A DNA stretch of 64,000 nt from Sipunculus nudus (Eukaryota > Annelida > Sipuncula > Golfingiida > Sipunculidae): assembly GCA_026874595.1 (NCBI GenBank), contig CM049315.1, positions 71,345,416 through 71,409,415 on the forward strand. Reading direction: 5' to 3'. Below are positions 48,365 to 59,977 of the stretch, piece by piece. The translations under genes were made by a program, and so were the position numbers. The first letter of the stretch is position 1. Every line of letters starts with the position of its first letter. The notes under the pieces were generated by a model. That model saw only the letters and a list, made by a program, of their open reading frames with translations. It made no database searches and was not told the origin of the DNA.

Positions 48365-49790
48365 TGCCAAGCTTTATATGTGAATATATTATTCATGTAT
48401 GAGTAACACTTAGATTTTACAGCTTATAACCCTTTCACACGGCAAATGCAAAACGGTTTCAAACCGTTTTGAATACGGACTGGGCGTTCAGACGGAAATC
48501 AAAAGTCCGTTTTACCTGTTTTAGCCAAATCGGATTGAATCCAGCTCAGAAGGTTGGTTCAAACCGTTTCCAATGCGAAACGAATAATGCGCTCCACCAA
48601 TGTGGGGTGTGAACACTCTATTCACATCCAAGCGGGATTAGACGACGTTTTTTAACAGCAACTGAATCACAGCACATGCTAGCGCCATATCGGCCCTCTG
48701 ACATAACGACCAGATTACTGGCTGTCAGAGTGCCTTTACATCTAGGTCTGAGGAACGCATTATAAGGCCCCATGAGGATGCAAGTACTTTCGTCATTTTT
48801 ACAACGCTTCATTGCCCACAGGTACACTACCAGTTGACATAAACCAGACTAATCGTTAACATTTTTAGTGTACTTTCTAACAACACCAAACATGAGCGAG
48901 AAAAGTCCCGTTTTAACACAGTATATTGCTAAAGCTCTCCGCATGTTTGTTGAATTTCTGACCGCATGAATACAGGCATGGCTAACACGGTTTACCGGGC
49001 GCAGCCAACTTGTACGCGATACAGGAAATGACTCGTTACCATGTAGACGGGGTTTCAGTTTGGGTTGTGAGTTCACATGTATTCTATTGTGTTAATTTGT
49101 CATTCGTAGCATAATGTTAAGATTATTGGCTGTTTACCACAATATCAATGCAACATGATGGAAGACCACTGCGATGCATTCCTCGATATTGCTTGTATCA
49201 CGAATCAAGAAGGCTTACCAGCCAAATTATCATGGCCTACTGAGTCGAGTTGTCACGGCTAAGCACATGCGCGAATGCTTGTGTCAACATGTTTTCAAAT
49301 GGATCCACATGTGAAATTTTCACCTCATGGATTGGTGCCAGATGGCTGTGTGAACACACAACACGGTTTGAAACCGATTTTATCAATTAGCTTTGAGCCA
49401 AACGTTTTGTGTGTGAAAGGGTTATAGTGAAGTTGCATTCTGTTAAAAAAGTGGCATTATGTTACCCCATGTGTAAGTCACCTTGTTTTGTGATCTCTCA
49501 TCTCACACCACGGGCCATCATATTGGGTTTAATTACTAAGTTGACAATAAGTAAAGAAATCCGGTATTGCTGTCGTTTAATGACAGATGTCAGTATAAAG
49601 ATAATGGAAGTAACAATGATAATTTAACAAATATTTAGAATGTATTGCAATGTAATTTAACCAATTTATATTTACATATGTTCGATAAATTTCAACTAAC
49701 ACCCTAGAATATCTCAGTGATATTCATACTTGATATTATAATACACCTAAACTTCCAATACATACATACTTCACAAAAATACTGCAAGTT
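48365..49790. repeat. Duplicated block, unit B, with ATAACCCTTTCACAC inverted ends
   Basis: The inner element (about 48425-49434) is bounded by ATAACCCTTTCACAC and GTGTGAAAGGGTTAT, a complete inverted pair. AAAACGGTTTCAAACCGTTTT (48450-48470) is a perfect odd palindrome. The right flank (GAAGTTGCATTCTGTTAAAA onward, over 300 bp) matches the right flank of unit A. Confidence 0.8.
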
Positions 49791-50560
49791 AAAATGAATT
49801 AAAAGTCCGGGGACTAAAACTATTTTCCGATACATCCTCGTTTTAATATTGTAAAACATAACGATATGTTGTCCTTCAACATGGCACTAGTAAAATCAAT
49901 ATATCTTTGACTACATAGTATAATGACAATCATCGTATACATCTCAAACAAATAGTACACGTGCAGCAGATTAACACGATGCCCGATTCATTATTACAAG
50001 CATAAAAATATACCATGTACTAACATGGCACATATAAAAAAATATATGTGGCAAAAGTTAGCTTTTCATAACGCGCACGGAATGAGTACTGCAGACAAGC
50101 TGATATCGGTTTCGTCAATTTGACTTCAATACAATTTCATATTTTTTTTCTGAGTATAATATACAATATCAATAAAAATTTGTTCAGAAAATTCTTTATA
50201 GAATGGAATATAATAAATACTTTAAATAGTTTAAGAAAACGAAAACTTGGTTCAATATTTCCCCCAAGAAACCATTTAATACATACTGAGATATTTTGTT
50301 TTACCAGTTAAAACACACTGGACTTAGAAACCGGGAATTATTCTATCTTTCAAAAAAAGGGACCTTTTTCTTTAAATCGGTTGGGTAAATTTAAAATAAC
50401 GCCCTAGAATATCTCACTGGTATTCACACTTGATATAAATAAGTATTGTAAAAAAGGTTAAGCAGTGATTTAATGTAAAAAATCAAAACCATGTTCATAG
50501 GGAAGGGACAGAATCAATGCCCAAGGCCCTAGAAAGGCCTAGAATAATCCCTGGAACCAT

Positions 50561-50566
50561 TTTATT
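50561..50566 (-). terminator. Poly(A) signal of the C-type lectin gene
   Basis: AATAAA on the minus strand, 13 bases after the stop codon. This is very close, but it is the natural signal for this last exon. Confidence 0.5.
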
Positions 50567-50578
50567 AGATGTAGAAAT

Positions 50579-50796
50579 CTAAACCAGACCTATTTCACAC
50601 AGTGCGCAGGTTTTCCAAGCACAGTCTTTCCCATACCATTTGGTGTTATTTAGATCCCAGTACATGTAAAAACAGTTCTTCCTACTGCTAGCGCTAATGT
50701 GTTTACTATCAGCCAAGTTCCAGTCTACATCATTGCAGGTCCCTGTCCATTTAAACCTCCCCTTCTGGTCAGCGTCAGTTCCGGAACCCCAAAAGT
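50579..50796 (-). CDS. C-type lectin, last exon (C-terminal half of the domain)
   Basis: The minus-strand acceptor AATTTCAG is followed by two bases completing a Tyr codon, then FWGSGTDADQKGRFKWTGTC, NDVDWNLADS, NCFYMYWDLNNTKWYGKDCA and CALCEIGLV, then TAG at 50579-50581. The pattern (WG..D....GrF.W..., then C.......W...C......C.E) is the second half of a C-type lectin domain. The Ca-binding EPN or QPD and WND motifs are absent, so calcium-dependent sugar binding of the classic kind is doubtful. The exon joins in phase with 58616-58825, giving ...LNRYFWG. Such lectins are secreted and many act in mollusc immunity. Confidence 0.8.
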
Positions 50797-51744
50797 CTGA
50801 AATTATCAAAGAGATAAGAATTATTCCCACATAACTTTACTCAAAAAATAAAAAAAAACACAGTCGGGCGCGAGCGGTCAAATTTTGATCAAAGAGGTTA
50901 AAGGAAGAAACAGTTAACCTGCATCTGGTAGGGGAAATCATGGCTACTCTTGGGTAACATCGTAAATATATGTAACTATATATATAATACAGAAACCCTA
51001 ATTTTTCTACCAGTTTAATACAATGAAAATATCGCAATATACTTCCAAATATCGCAATATATTGCATTCCGATATTTTTTTTTGATATCCAGCCTTACTA
51101 ATAATGTACACATATGTAAATATACAAACATTCAATTCATAACATGAATTTAACGTGCATAACGGGGACGAGTAGTGTATTTCATATGTTTTGTACATTT
51201 TCACCCTTCACTAAAGTAAACGACTGGTAACAGACAGTTATACTAGCAACTAGAAAAAAGTAGCCAGTTTAAAACATCACTTGAAACTGATATGGGGTCC
51301 AGAAAGTTTTGTGTGTGGATGTTGTCCATTTGGCAGCGGCAATATTGGACCAAGGTTGCCTTTTTCTGTTGTGTTATTCTTAACAAAACTAGAAGGATCT
51401 TGACCTGAAAGAGCTAGTAACTGGGTGCAAGATGTAAATTTCACAAAAGTCTTTGAGGAAAGAACACCGTAGGGAGACGTGTATGAAAGATGGTCGTGAG
51501 GGTAAATGTTCTCTTTGAAATATTACAAAAAGAACGGGAAAGAACGTTGCCCCTAGTGTGGAGATGTGCCATTCTTGGCAACTTGAAGGAACAAATTTCG
51601 CCTGTCACATCCTGGGAGCGGGGCCACGGAAAATCCCGTCTCCCGATAGCGTGTCCGATTGATGCAAGTTACCGTAGGGAAATGTGTCTGAACGAAGTTA
51701 CTGCCGTAGTTGAACGAAGATAACAGAAGCAACATTGTAGCGAG

Positions 51745-51978
51745 TGTAGTGATATTATGTTGGTGATATTATGTTATAGTGATAATATGTTGGTACGGAA
51801 TACTCCGTATTATGTTGGTACGGGTAGGACCCGTTGACGTGGGTGTTGTGAGGTACGGGAGGACGGTATGGATAAACGCGGGAGAGCCGCAGCATGTTAT
51901 GTCTAGCCGGCAATAAAGACATCAAAGTTCCTATCTTGATTCAATGTGCAGTTATCTGGTCTGGTTACAAACACGACA
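51745..51978 (+). repeat. 5' LTR of the Gypsy element
   Basis: Begins TGTAGTGATATTATG and ends ACACGACA. AATAAA lies at 51912-51917. Two short hairpins, ACGGAATACTCCGT and ACGGGTAGGACCCGT, sit in its first half. Confidence 0.95.
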
Positions 51979-51996
51979 TGGTGGCAGCGGTCAAAC
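51979..51996 (+). promoter_or_regulatory. Putative primer-binding site
   Basis: TGGTGGCAGCGGTCAAAC directly after the 5' LTR starts with TGG, as tRNA-primer sites do. I cannot name the tRNA. Confidence 0.55.
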
Positions 51997-52152
51997 AACC
52001 AACTCTTCTGCTCTCGCTTGACACATCCATGACATTATAGCGCTCATTACTTCCCGCTTCAGTGGGCGATATCAGGTGAGACTAATATATACAACCTCAT
52101 GCAAGGCCAGTAAAGACTTAAGTTGATCACGGATACTGTCCGCTCATACACC

Positions 52153-55100
52153 ATGGCAACATTCCAGATTAATTCTCCAGACCCCTTCGACTTTCGTCAC
52201 CCAGAGGAGTGGCCAAAATGGATCAGGCGTTTTGATAGATTTCGTGAGGCTTCAGGCCTGACACAGAAAGACTCTGCTATTCAAGTCAATGCTCTCATAT
52301 ATGCCATGGGGGACGAGGCAGATGATATTTTAACATCATTTGGACTGTCTTCTGTAGATAAAAATGACTACGATATTGTCAGAGATAAGTTTCAACAGCA
52401 TTTTGTTGCACGTCGCAACATCATATATGAGCGTGCTAAGTTTAATTCAAGAGTACAAGCTGAAGGTGAGCCAGTTGATCGATTTATAACAGCCTTATAT
52501 GGTTTGGTTGAACATTGCAATTATGGTTCACTAACTGATGACATGTAAAGAGATCGCATTGTAGTTGGCATACGTGATGCCAAGTTGTCAGAAAGCCTAC
52601 AGCTGGATCCTGATCTGACTCTTGCAAAGGCTACCAGCCAGGTTCGCCAAAGTGAGCAGGTAAAAAAGCCGCTTCAATCACTCAGAACTAATTTCCAGAC
52701 ACCAGAATCTAAAGAAACTGAGATTGATGCTGTGAACAAACGGTTTCCAATCACACATCAAAAAGGGAAAAGTAATACCCAGAGTAAAATGACAGTAACT
52801 AATCAACGCTCAGAATCGTGCAGATGGTGTGGTAGGCGCCCAAGCCACAGGAGATCCGTGTGTCCAGCTAGAAACTCCACTTGTAGTAAGTGTTCAAAAC
52901 ACGGACACTGGGCAGCTGTCTGTTTGTCATCAGCAGACGTTGCTGATGTAGCACAACAGGAATCAGCGGACTTTGCCTTTCTAGATTCTGTTGTTACTGA
53001 TGAACAAAGCGGCAACAATAATTCGTTCTTAATGAATCTTCCTGTCAATAACACAAATGTGAAATTTAAAATAGACACAGGAGCCGACGTCACGATCATC
53101 CCGGAAGTACTGTATTCAGAATGCGAGCATGGCCCACTCAGAAAATCTGACAAAGTTCTAACTCATGCAGGTGGAAAACCACTTGACTGTTCTGGTCGCT
53201 TCATGGGCATGATAAACTTTCAGGGTAATGTCATACGCCAAGAAATATATGTAGTCAGGCAGGCTCAGCGTGCTCTTCTTGGCAAGCCTGCCATTCAAGC
53301 TCTTGACCTAGTACGTATTGTGTCAGCACTGGATGCAGATACCCCTGCAATACTGCTAAAGCACCCAAAGCTTTTTACAGGCCTGGGAACAATTCCAGGT
53401 GCATATGAGATAGAGCTTGTAAATAACGCCAGACCATTTGCCGTTCAGACACCTAGACGAATTGCAATACCCCTGCTTCCTACTGTAAAGACAGAGCTAA
53501 AGAGAATGGAAGAGATGGGCGTCATTAAACGAGTCGAAAAGCCCACCAGTTGGTGTGCACCCATCGTAGTAGTGCCTAAAAGCACACCTAAAACAAATGA
53601 GGAGAGCATGGTGCCTGATAGTGCAGGCTTGCAGAACAAGGTACGAATTTGTGTTGACTTAACAAAACTAAATCAAAACATTCAACGCCCACGACACACC
53701 CTTCCATCTGTTGAACAGACATTAGGTCAGCTTGCAGGTGCAAAAGTCTTCACCAAACTTGATGCAAATTCTGGATTTTGGCAAATCCAGTTGGCGCCTA
53801 GGTCAGCAGAGCTGACTACATTTATCACACCATTCGGGCGCTATTGCTTCAATAGACTACCCTTCGGAATTACTTCCGCCCCAGAGTATTACCAAAGAAT
53901 GATGCAAGAAATCTTGGATGGACTAGACGGAGTGGGTTGTCTCATGGACGATATTATTGTTTATGGAGAAACCCAGGATGTTCATGATAAGCGTCTTGAA
54001 GCTGTCCTACAGCGACTTGAAGAAAAAGGTGTCACACTAAATGCTAAAAAGTGCGAGTTCTCCGAGTCATCCATAACCTACGTGGGACAGATTGTGTCTG
54101 ATCAGGGCATTAAAGCTGATCCTTCAAAGGTTGAAGCACTTCTTGCAATTGAGGAGCCTGTTGATGTAAGTGGTGTCCGACGGTTTCTAGGTCTGGCCAA
54201 TCAGTTGGGTAAATTCACACCTAACCTCTCAGAAATATCTAAACCCCTGCGTGATTTACTGAGTCCTAGAAATCAGTGGTATTGGAGCCAACCTCAAGCA
54301 GAAGCTTTCGACAATATCAAGAGACTTTTGAGTTCAACACCATGCCTGGCACTGTATGATCCTCATCGCCAAACAGTCGTCTCAGCCGATGCATCCTCTT
54401 ATGGTATCGGGGCAGTCCTGAAGCAAAAACAATCTGATGGATCCTTTCGACCAACTGCGTACGCTTCGAGATCCCTTACAAGCACTGAACAAAGGTACGC
54501 CCAGATAGAGAAGGGAGCTCTAGCAGTAACTTGGGCAGCTGATAGATTTTGTGACTTTCTCACAGGCTTACATTTCACAATAGAGACAGATCATAAGCCT
54601 CTTGTGCCTCTGCTTGGGTCAAAGAATCTTGATGAATTGCCTCTCAGAATCCAGAGATTCCGCATGAGGCTAATGCGCTTTGAATATGACATAGTTCACG
54701 TACCAGGGAAACATTTGGTCACAGCTGATACTCTTTCTAGGTCCCCGATGAAAACGCATGGTGAGACTGAATTGCAGTCCGAAACTGAAGCTTATGTAGA
54801 CTGCATTATAAAAAGCCTGCCTGCTTCTGACAGTCGCTTGCAACATATTCGTTTGAAACAGGAAGCTGATCAGATCTGTCGACAAGTCAGCGTTTACTGT
54901 GTAAAAGGTTGGCCAGCAAAACAGAAAGTGACGCCGGTCATTCATTCATTCTGGTTGGTCAGAGGTGACCTGTCAGTAAATCAAGGGCTCCTGATGAAAG
55001 GGAGCAGGATTGTTATTCCTGTGTCGCTACGGCAAGAAATGCTTGATAAGATACATCAAGGTCACCAAGGGATACACAAATGCCGTGAACGTGCTAAACA

Positions 55101-56079
55101 GTCTATTTGGTGGCCTGGTCTGAGCACTGAACTAAAAGAACTTGTAATGCATTGTCCAGTATGTAGCAGAAACAGACACATCCGAGCTGAACCAATGAAG
55201 CCGTCAAACCTTCCAGACAGGCCATGGCAGAAAGTAGGGTCAGATCTCTTCGAGATAAAGGGAACTCAATACCTGCTTGTGGTTGACTACTTTTCGCGAT
55301 ATGTTGAAATTGTAAGACTGAGAAGTACTACCTCAACAGCCATTGTGGAACACCTGAAATCTATTTTTGCCAGACATGGCATACCCGAAGTTATTCGTTC
55401 GGACAACGGACCCCAATATAGTTCTTCAGATTTCAAATCATTCGCTGATGACTACTGCTTCACGCACATTACCAGTAGTCCGCATTACCCGCAAAGCAAT
55501 GGGGAGGCTGAACGGCTGGTTCAAACTGTCAAGAGAATGTTAGAAAAAGCTAAAGATCCATACTTGGCTCTTCTGGCCTACCGCACTACCCCTCTTGCAT
55601 GTGGCTATAGTCCTGCGGAACTGTTAATGGGCAGAAAACTGCGCACACAGCTGCCTGTAGTGCCTTCCGAACTCATACCAAAATGGCCTGATTTTGATGA
55701 AATTCGCAAGAAAGATGACAAACTGAAAGCTCAGCAAAAGGCAAACTACGATGCACGTCATGGTGTTCAACCCTTGTCGGATCTCCACGAGGGAGATCAG
55801 GTATGGATGCCAGATATGAAAGAAGACGGTATTGTGCAGACTGCTGCAGCCACACCAAGGTCATACCAAGTAGAAACACCTCGGGGAATTTTACGTCGCA
55901 ATATGCGTCACCTTGTGACCACTTCTCCAGATGTGGTCTCGGCAGCCTCAACAGAACCACAGCAGATGGATGTAGAGGGTACGCAAAGATGTGATGCAGA
56001 TCCGATACCACCTTCCCAGCAGCGTATGTCCCGAAGTAAACGCCCTCCTGCATATTTAAAAGATTATATCACAGAATAA
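52153..56079 (+). CDS. Gag-Pol polyprotein, with one in-frame TAA in Gag
   Basis: The start is ACCATGG at 52153, in good context. The capsid-like Gag has FRHPEEWPKWIRRFDRFREA. TAA at 52546-52548 cuts it, and the same frame continues to 56079 (TAA). Further on come a CCHC knuckle (CSKCSKHGHWAAVC, near 52882), protease DTGA (53073), reverse transcriptase with LMDDIIVYG (near 53941), RNase H (about 54340-54720, with DASSYG and TDHKPL), an HHCC finger (about 55057-55165, CPVC) and integrase D, D, E (GSDLF, RSDNGPQ, NGEAER near 55239, 55399 and 55503). The stop is inside the capsid, not at a Gag-Pol border, so a lesion is more likely than programmed readthrough. Confidence 0.9.
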
Positions 56080-56206
56080 TCATTTCTAGTTTCGGCTAAG
56101 GACTCTTACTTATTTTAAGAACTGTTTATTTTTATTTGTTTACCTGTAATTTATTGTGGGGTTATTATTTTGATAGATGCAACAAGGTTTCAGATGTGAC
56201 TTTTAT

Positions 56207-56219
56207 GGAAAAGGGGAGA
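56207..56219 (+). promoter_or_regulatory. Polypurine tract
   Basis: GGAAAAGGGGAGA directly before the 3' LTR, the usual place for plus-strand priming. Confidence 0.85.
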
Positions 56220-56453
56220 TGTAGTGATATTATGTTGGTGATTTTATGTTATAGTGATAATATGTTGGTACGGAATACTCCGTATTATGTTGGTACGGGT
56301 AGGACCCGTTGACGTGGGTGTTGTGAGGTACGGGAGGACGGTATGGATAAACGCGGGAGAGCCGCAGCATGTTATGTCTAGCCGGCAATAAAGATATCAA
56401 AGTTCCTATCTTGATTCAATGTGCAGTTATCTGGTCTGGTTACAAACACGACA
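56220..56453 (+). repeat. 3' LTR of the Gypsy element
   Basis: Same length as the 5' LTR. It has T instead of A near base 24 and T instead of C in AATAAAGAYATC. AATAAA lies at 56387-56392. Confidence 0.95.
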
Positions 56454-57056
56454 GCGAGAAAGTGACGAATACTCGGAAACGGGGCCTATCAAAATTCCTC
56501 TACAAAAAACCACATTTTACCGTAGAACGTGGCTATAACGATTGCATGGCCTTGGATGAACGTGAAATATCTTAGGACGAACGTGACGCGAGAGTGACGA
56601 GACGCGGTCTTTCAATTCATCACGTTCATTGCGACTGCCACGTTCTGGCTTGCCGTTTCCCTAACCGTTAGACGCCGTAGAAGGACAAGGTTAGTGAGAT
56701 CTAGGCTTTTAGAGCTGGTTGAAAATCGCAAGAGGTATGGCCGCTGGGCAAGCCACCTATGATGCTCATTGTTTTATATCCAGGTTCACTTCAAACTGCA
56801 GTCTCCAACTTCTACATAAAGGTACCCAAGATCTAGCCTTAACCACTATCCCCGCTTGATTACTGCAACAGTCAGTGCAAAGGTCCATGACTCCATGAAG
56901 GCCTCAACCCCTTGTTGTAAATAGAATGTTCAAAATTACGAATTATTGTACCAGAGCTGTGGTATTTGCAGTCTAAAGAGAGAAATAAACCTTGGAATTG
57001 ATCAGCAAATGGAACTGACGAACATGTTTGAAAGGACTCTCTGGATTGTTGCTATT

Positions 57057-57182
57057 TATTATTATTATTTTTATTATTATTATTAGTAGTAGTATTATTA
57101 TCAAAACACAATTTTTATCGTTATTTCAAATTATTTACATTACTATTTATTTACTTATTTATTTAATAATAATTATTATTTT
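57057..57182. repeat. (ATT)n-like low-complexity array
   Basis: TTATTATTATTATTTTTATT-type sequence with interruptions. Confidence 0.85.
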
Positions 57183-57713
57183 GTTTTTACTATTATTTTA
57201 AAGCTCTTTCTTAGAGAAGTTTTATTGGCAACTATACAGGGTAAACAATAAAATGGGTTATATCGGGTCAACCAAAAAACTTTAGATCTGGATATCTCAA
57301 CAACTCGTTATTATATTTTCATAAAACTCCATGTGCATATAGAACATGACGTTTTGAAAGAATGTTGTATATTAAATGTCCCTGACTTAAAATTAATAAG
57401 ATAATCTGATGTCCAAAATTATAATTCCGGCATAACTAATGGTCAACAGGGCCTCCTTTTCGAATCATACAACTTGTGATTTATCATACCCAAAGGATCA
57501 CGAAACAAATCTCATTAAAAGATGACGACTAGCGTTCTTGGTGATTATTCATAAACTTTATTCTGACGTAGAATACAATACCATGATGTCATTAAAATAT
57601 TATATGAATATGACGTTGCCAGATGTCGTCTACGTGAGGATAGCGTTACCTGTTAACGTTCCAGGTGTATGTGCTGTATACAAGCTATCATTGTATATTC
57701 CACACAACTTGCA

Positions 57714-57869
57714 GGGCTATTTGGCAAAACTACCTTCCTGAAGCTACCGACACTGTATCCCAGAAAAGAGGAATCCTATAATCCAGACGACTGCATGCAA
57801 GTGTCAAGAACCTGTCACCTGCCAATCAAGTGTCAGCCACCTACACAGTGCAGACTCCGGATTAACTAA
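57714..57869 (+). other. Possible Cys-containing terminal exon, unrecognised
   Basis: ACTTGCAG precedes a frame ending DDCMQVSRTCHLPIKC then QPPTQCRLRIN and TAA. Four cysteines sit within 24 residues. It is on the plus strand inside the antisense lectin intron. It could be chance, and I do not recognise it. Confidence 0.2.
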
Positions 57870-58615
57870 TTAGGATATCAGATGCTGTTAGTAGTCTAGT
57901 GCACTAACCTTTCATGTCACAGCCAGGAAATTTGCAGCAGTAATGTCAAATATAACGTTTAATATGAAGGTAAGATTTGATCAAATTTAAAGTTTGAAAT
58001 GGCCAATAGCTACGTTAAAGCCTATGTTTAATTTGCATGTTTACTACACAGCGCTAGAAGGACACCGTTTCCATACTTTACCCATAAGGTACCTGTTGTT
58101 CTCGGGTTCGTTTGGCTCATAATGTGGACCCCCCCCCCCCCACGCGAATTTCAGACTGAATCAAAGCCTATTTTTTATGACTTTTCGCTTCAAGACATTT
58201 AAACTGTCTATTTTATGTGTTTATATAAATATTATATTATAATGTGCTTATGTATTTACATATCCCTCGAGTGTAAACACAAAGATAGAGAAAAGTTAGG
58301 TCAACAACAACGGTGGTTATCCGTCATTTTCTATGTATCTCGCATAAAGGTTCGCGTCGTTGTTGATTTTACTCATTACGCTATTTGAAATTTGTATTTT
58401 TTCCCCAAAAGCAACAAATGTAATAATTTTTGTCTACACACAAGTACCAACGTGAACACGTTAGCCCCGAACGATGACTTTCAATTAGAGTTAGCAGTTG
58501 GGGTAGCAGTGACATCAGTCACACGGTGACTGATAAGAGGGTAGTAGTCTAGATAATACAGATTGTAAATGACTTTGAAATGTCCTATCAATATTAAAAA
58601 CTGTTGTTTACTTAC

Positions 58616-58825
58616 ACCGATTCAGCAAGCCGCCATCTTTCCTTACCACATTGGTAAGGTGAGCCAATTCCTGTGCTGTTTCTATAGTTGCCAAGACACC
58701 TCCCAAGCTGAAGCAGATGTCACGTGACTCGTTCCACGTCCTCCATTTGTCACGGACGAACTTGTAGCATGAAGCATGCGCCCTGGTGACAAATATGTGT
58801 CCAAATTCAGCAGGGCAATTTTTCA
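58616..58825 (-). CDS. C-type lectin, exon for N-terminal half of the domain
   Basis: Acceptor TTTTACAG, phase 1. It encodes KNCPAEFGHIFVTRAHASCY, KFVRDKWRTWNESRDIC, FSLGGVLATIETAQELAHL and LLNR. CP..f......SCY.f.....W..s...C...GG.La.i is the start of a C-type lectin domain, with the extra N-terminal Cys of the long form. The donor T|GTAAGT fits the acceptor at 50797. The 5' exon with a signal peptide should lie above 58826 on the plus coordinates; I could not identify it. Confidence 0.82.
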
Positions 58826-59972
58826 CTGTAAAAGATCAGTTGATAGACAAATAATTCACTGACACTGGCTGGAGGGTACGAATAGACTCCTGAAATATAG
58901 ACTTTTGTATCATAGACCTATATATGTAAACTGTTCAATTGTTCCTCTGATTGTCGCATAAATGCGTGCATTTTATTTGGTCATATATTGTACCAAATAT
59001 CGGTATAGCTTGGACCAAACACATTCTGGGAAACACGCGTGTGGTTTGTTTACAAGCCTGATGGCCGTGTCACTGGCAGCGGTGTAAAAGACGAGCCGGA
59101 TGACGCTTTTCAAAGTCGTATTGTTCCTTTTTACCTCCGAAAAACGACTTCTTAGAACTGGCAGACAATATTGGAATAGTCATTCTATTTGCGAACACAC
59201 ACCAAGTCTAGTTTAACTGACCGCCATCTTGGAGGCCCCATTCAATTCCAGGGCGTATATGTAGATATCGCCCTGGTACCAGGATGTTTTACCTCCTATA
59301 AAAATATTATACTTATATACAATCCGGCTTGTTCCTTGTGAGATTCGCCGTGGTTTACCGAAAACTTATTAAATGCTACCAACACTGAAAACCAGACCTT
59401 TAGCCAAACAGCGACATGTTATAGGCATTTGATGGAAATCTCTGATATTCTGGCTTGGTGTGAATCGATGTGAGTTTTGGTGAGATTTGCCGGAAAGTCA
59501 CAGACAACTTATTAAATGCTACCAAACGATGAAAATTATAACTCTCTAAAAAAACGTTAATAGCACAAAAACATTAGCATCCACATTTTCAAATTTCAGA
59601 AATTCTACCCTGAAAGAGGCATCCATGCTAAAGGGAAATTTCATAGACGTTTCAAAATATGAGTTACCCAACAAATTGCACGACATTGTTTTATGGTGAT
59701 TTTTTGTAATATAGGACCAGTTTAACAATTTATCAAAAGTTTATCAAAATTTGACTCCGGGAAAGTTGTTAATTCCAAGATCGCGTCGAAGATGGCGGCC
59801 GAGCGCCTCAGATGGGTCATTTTGCTGGTCGACCTAACATGCAAGTGTTGGTACCGACTACAGAAGTTAGAGGGGCGTGCCTTGTGCACATTGCAATAGT
59901 ATATGTTTCTAGCCCAACACCATGCCTAAACTAAGACCCTTGCATGAGCCAAAGCTCCATCAAAGCAGCATA
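58826..59972. other. No gene recognised
   Basis: The upstream exon of the lectin should lie here or further right, but no signal-peptide exon with a donor on the minus strand was identified. Two related blocks, GTTTACCGAAAACTTATTAAATGCTACCAA-like, at about 59350 and 59500, show a small local duplication. Confidence 0.5.
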
Positions 59973-59977
59973 TGGTA

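Larger units (their letters stand above)
51745..56453 (+). mobile_element. Complete Ty3/Gypsy LTR retrotransposon, 4709 bp
   Basis: It has two 234-bp LTRs, one Gag-Pol frame, a polypurine tract and a GCGAG duplication of host DNA on both sides (51740-51744 and 56454-56458). The LTRs differ at only two positions, so insertion was recent. The Pol order protease, reverse transcriptase, RNase H, integrase is that of Ty3/Gypsy. The sequence resembles K02A2.6-like mollusc elements of the Mag type, a placement made by pattern only. There is no envelope gene. It lies antisense inside the lectin intron. Confidence 0.95.
50797..58615 (-). other. Lectin intron of 7.8 kb that hosts a Gypsy element
   Basis: Flanks of the retrotransposon within the intron: 50797-51739 and 56459-58615. 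They hold an ATT-rich array at 57057-57182 and no other exon that I can confirm. Without the 4.7-kb insertion the intron would be about 3.1 kb. Confidence 0.65.

Noticed and set aside
3528-52548. A non-standard genetic code that would read TAA as sense
   Set aside because: Gag-Pol, the lectin and the last VWDE-like exon end at plausible TAA or TAG codons, and bivalve nuclear genes use the standard code.
51745-56453. Infectious retrovirus with an envelope gene
   Set aside because: Only 140 bases separate the end of Pol from the 3' LTR, so there is no room for an envelope frame.
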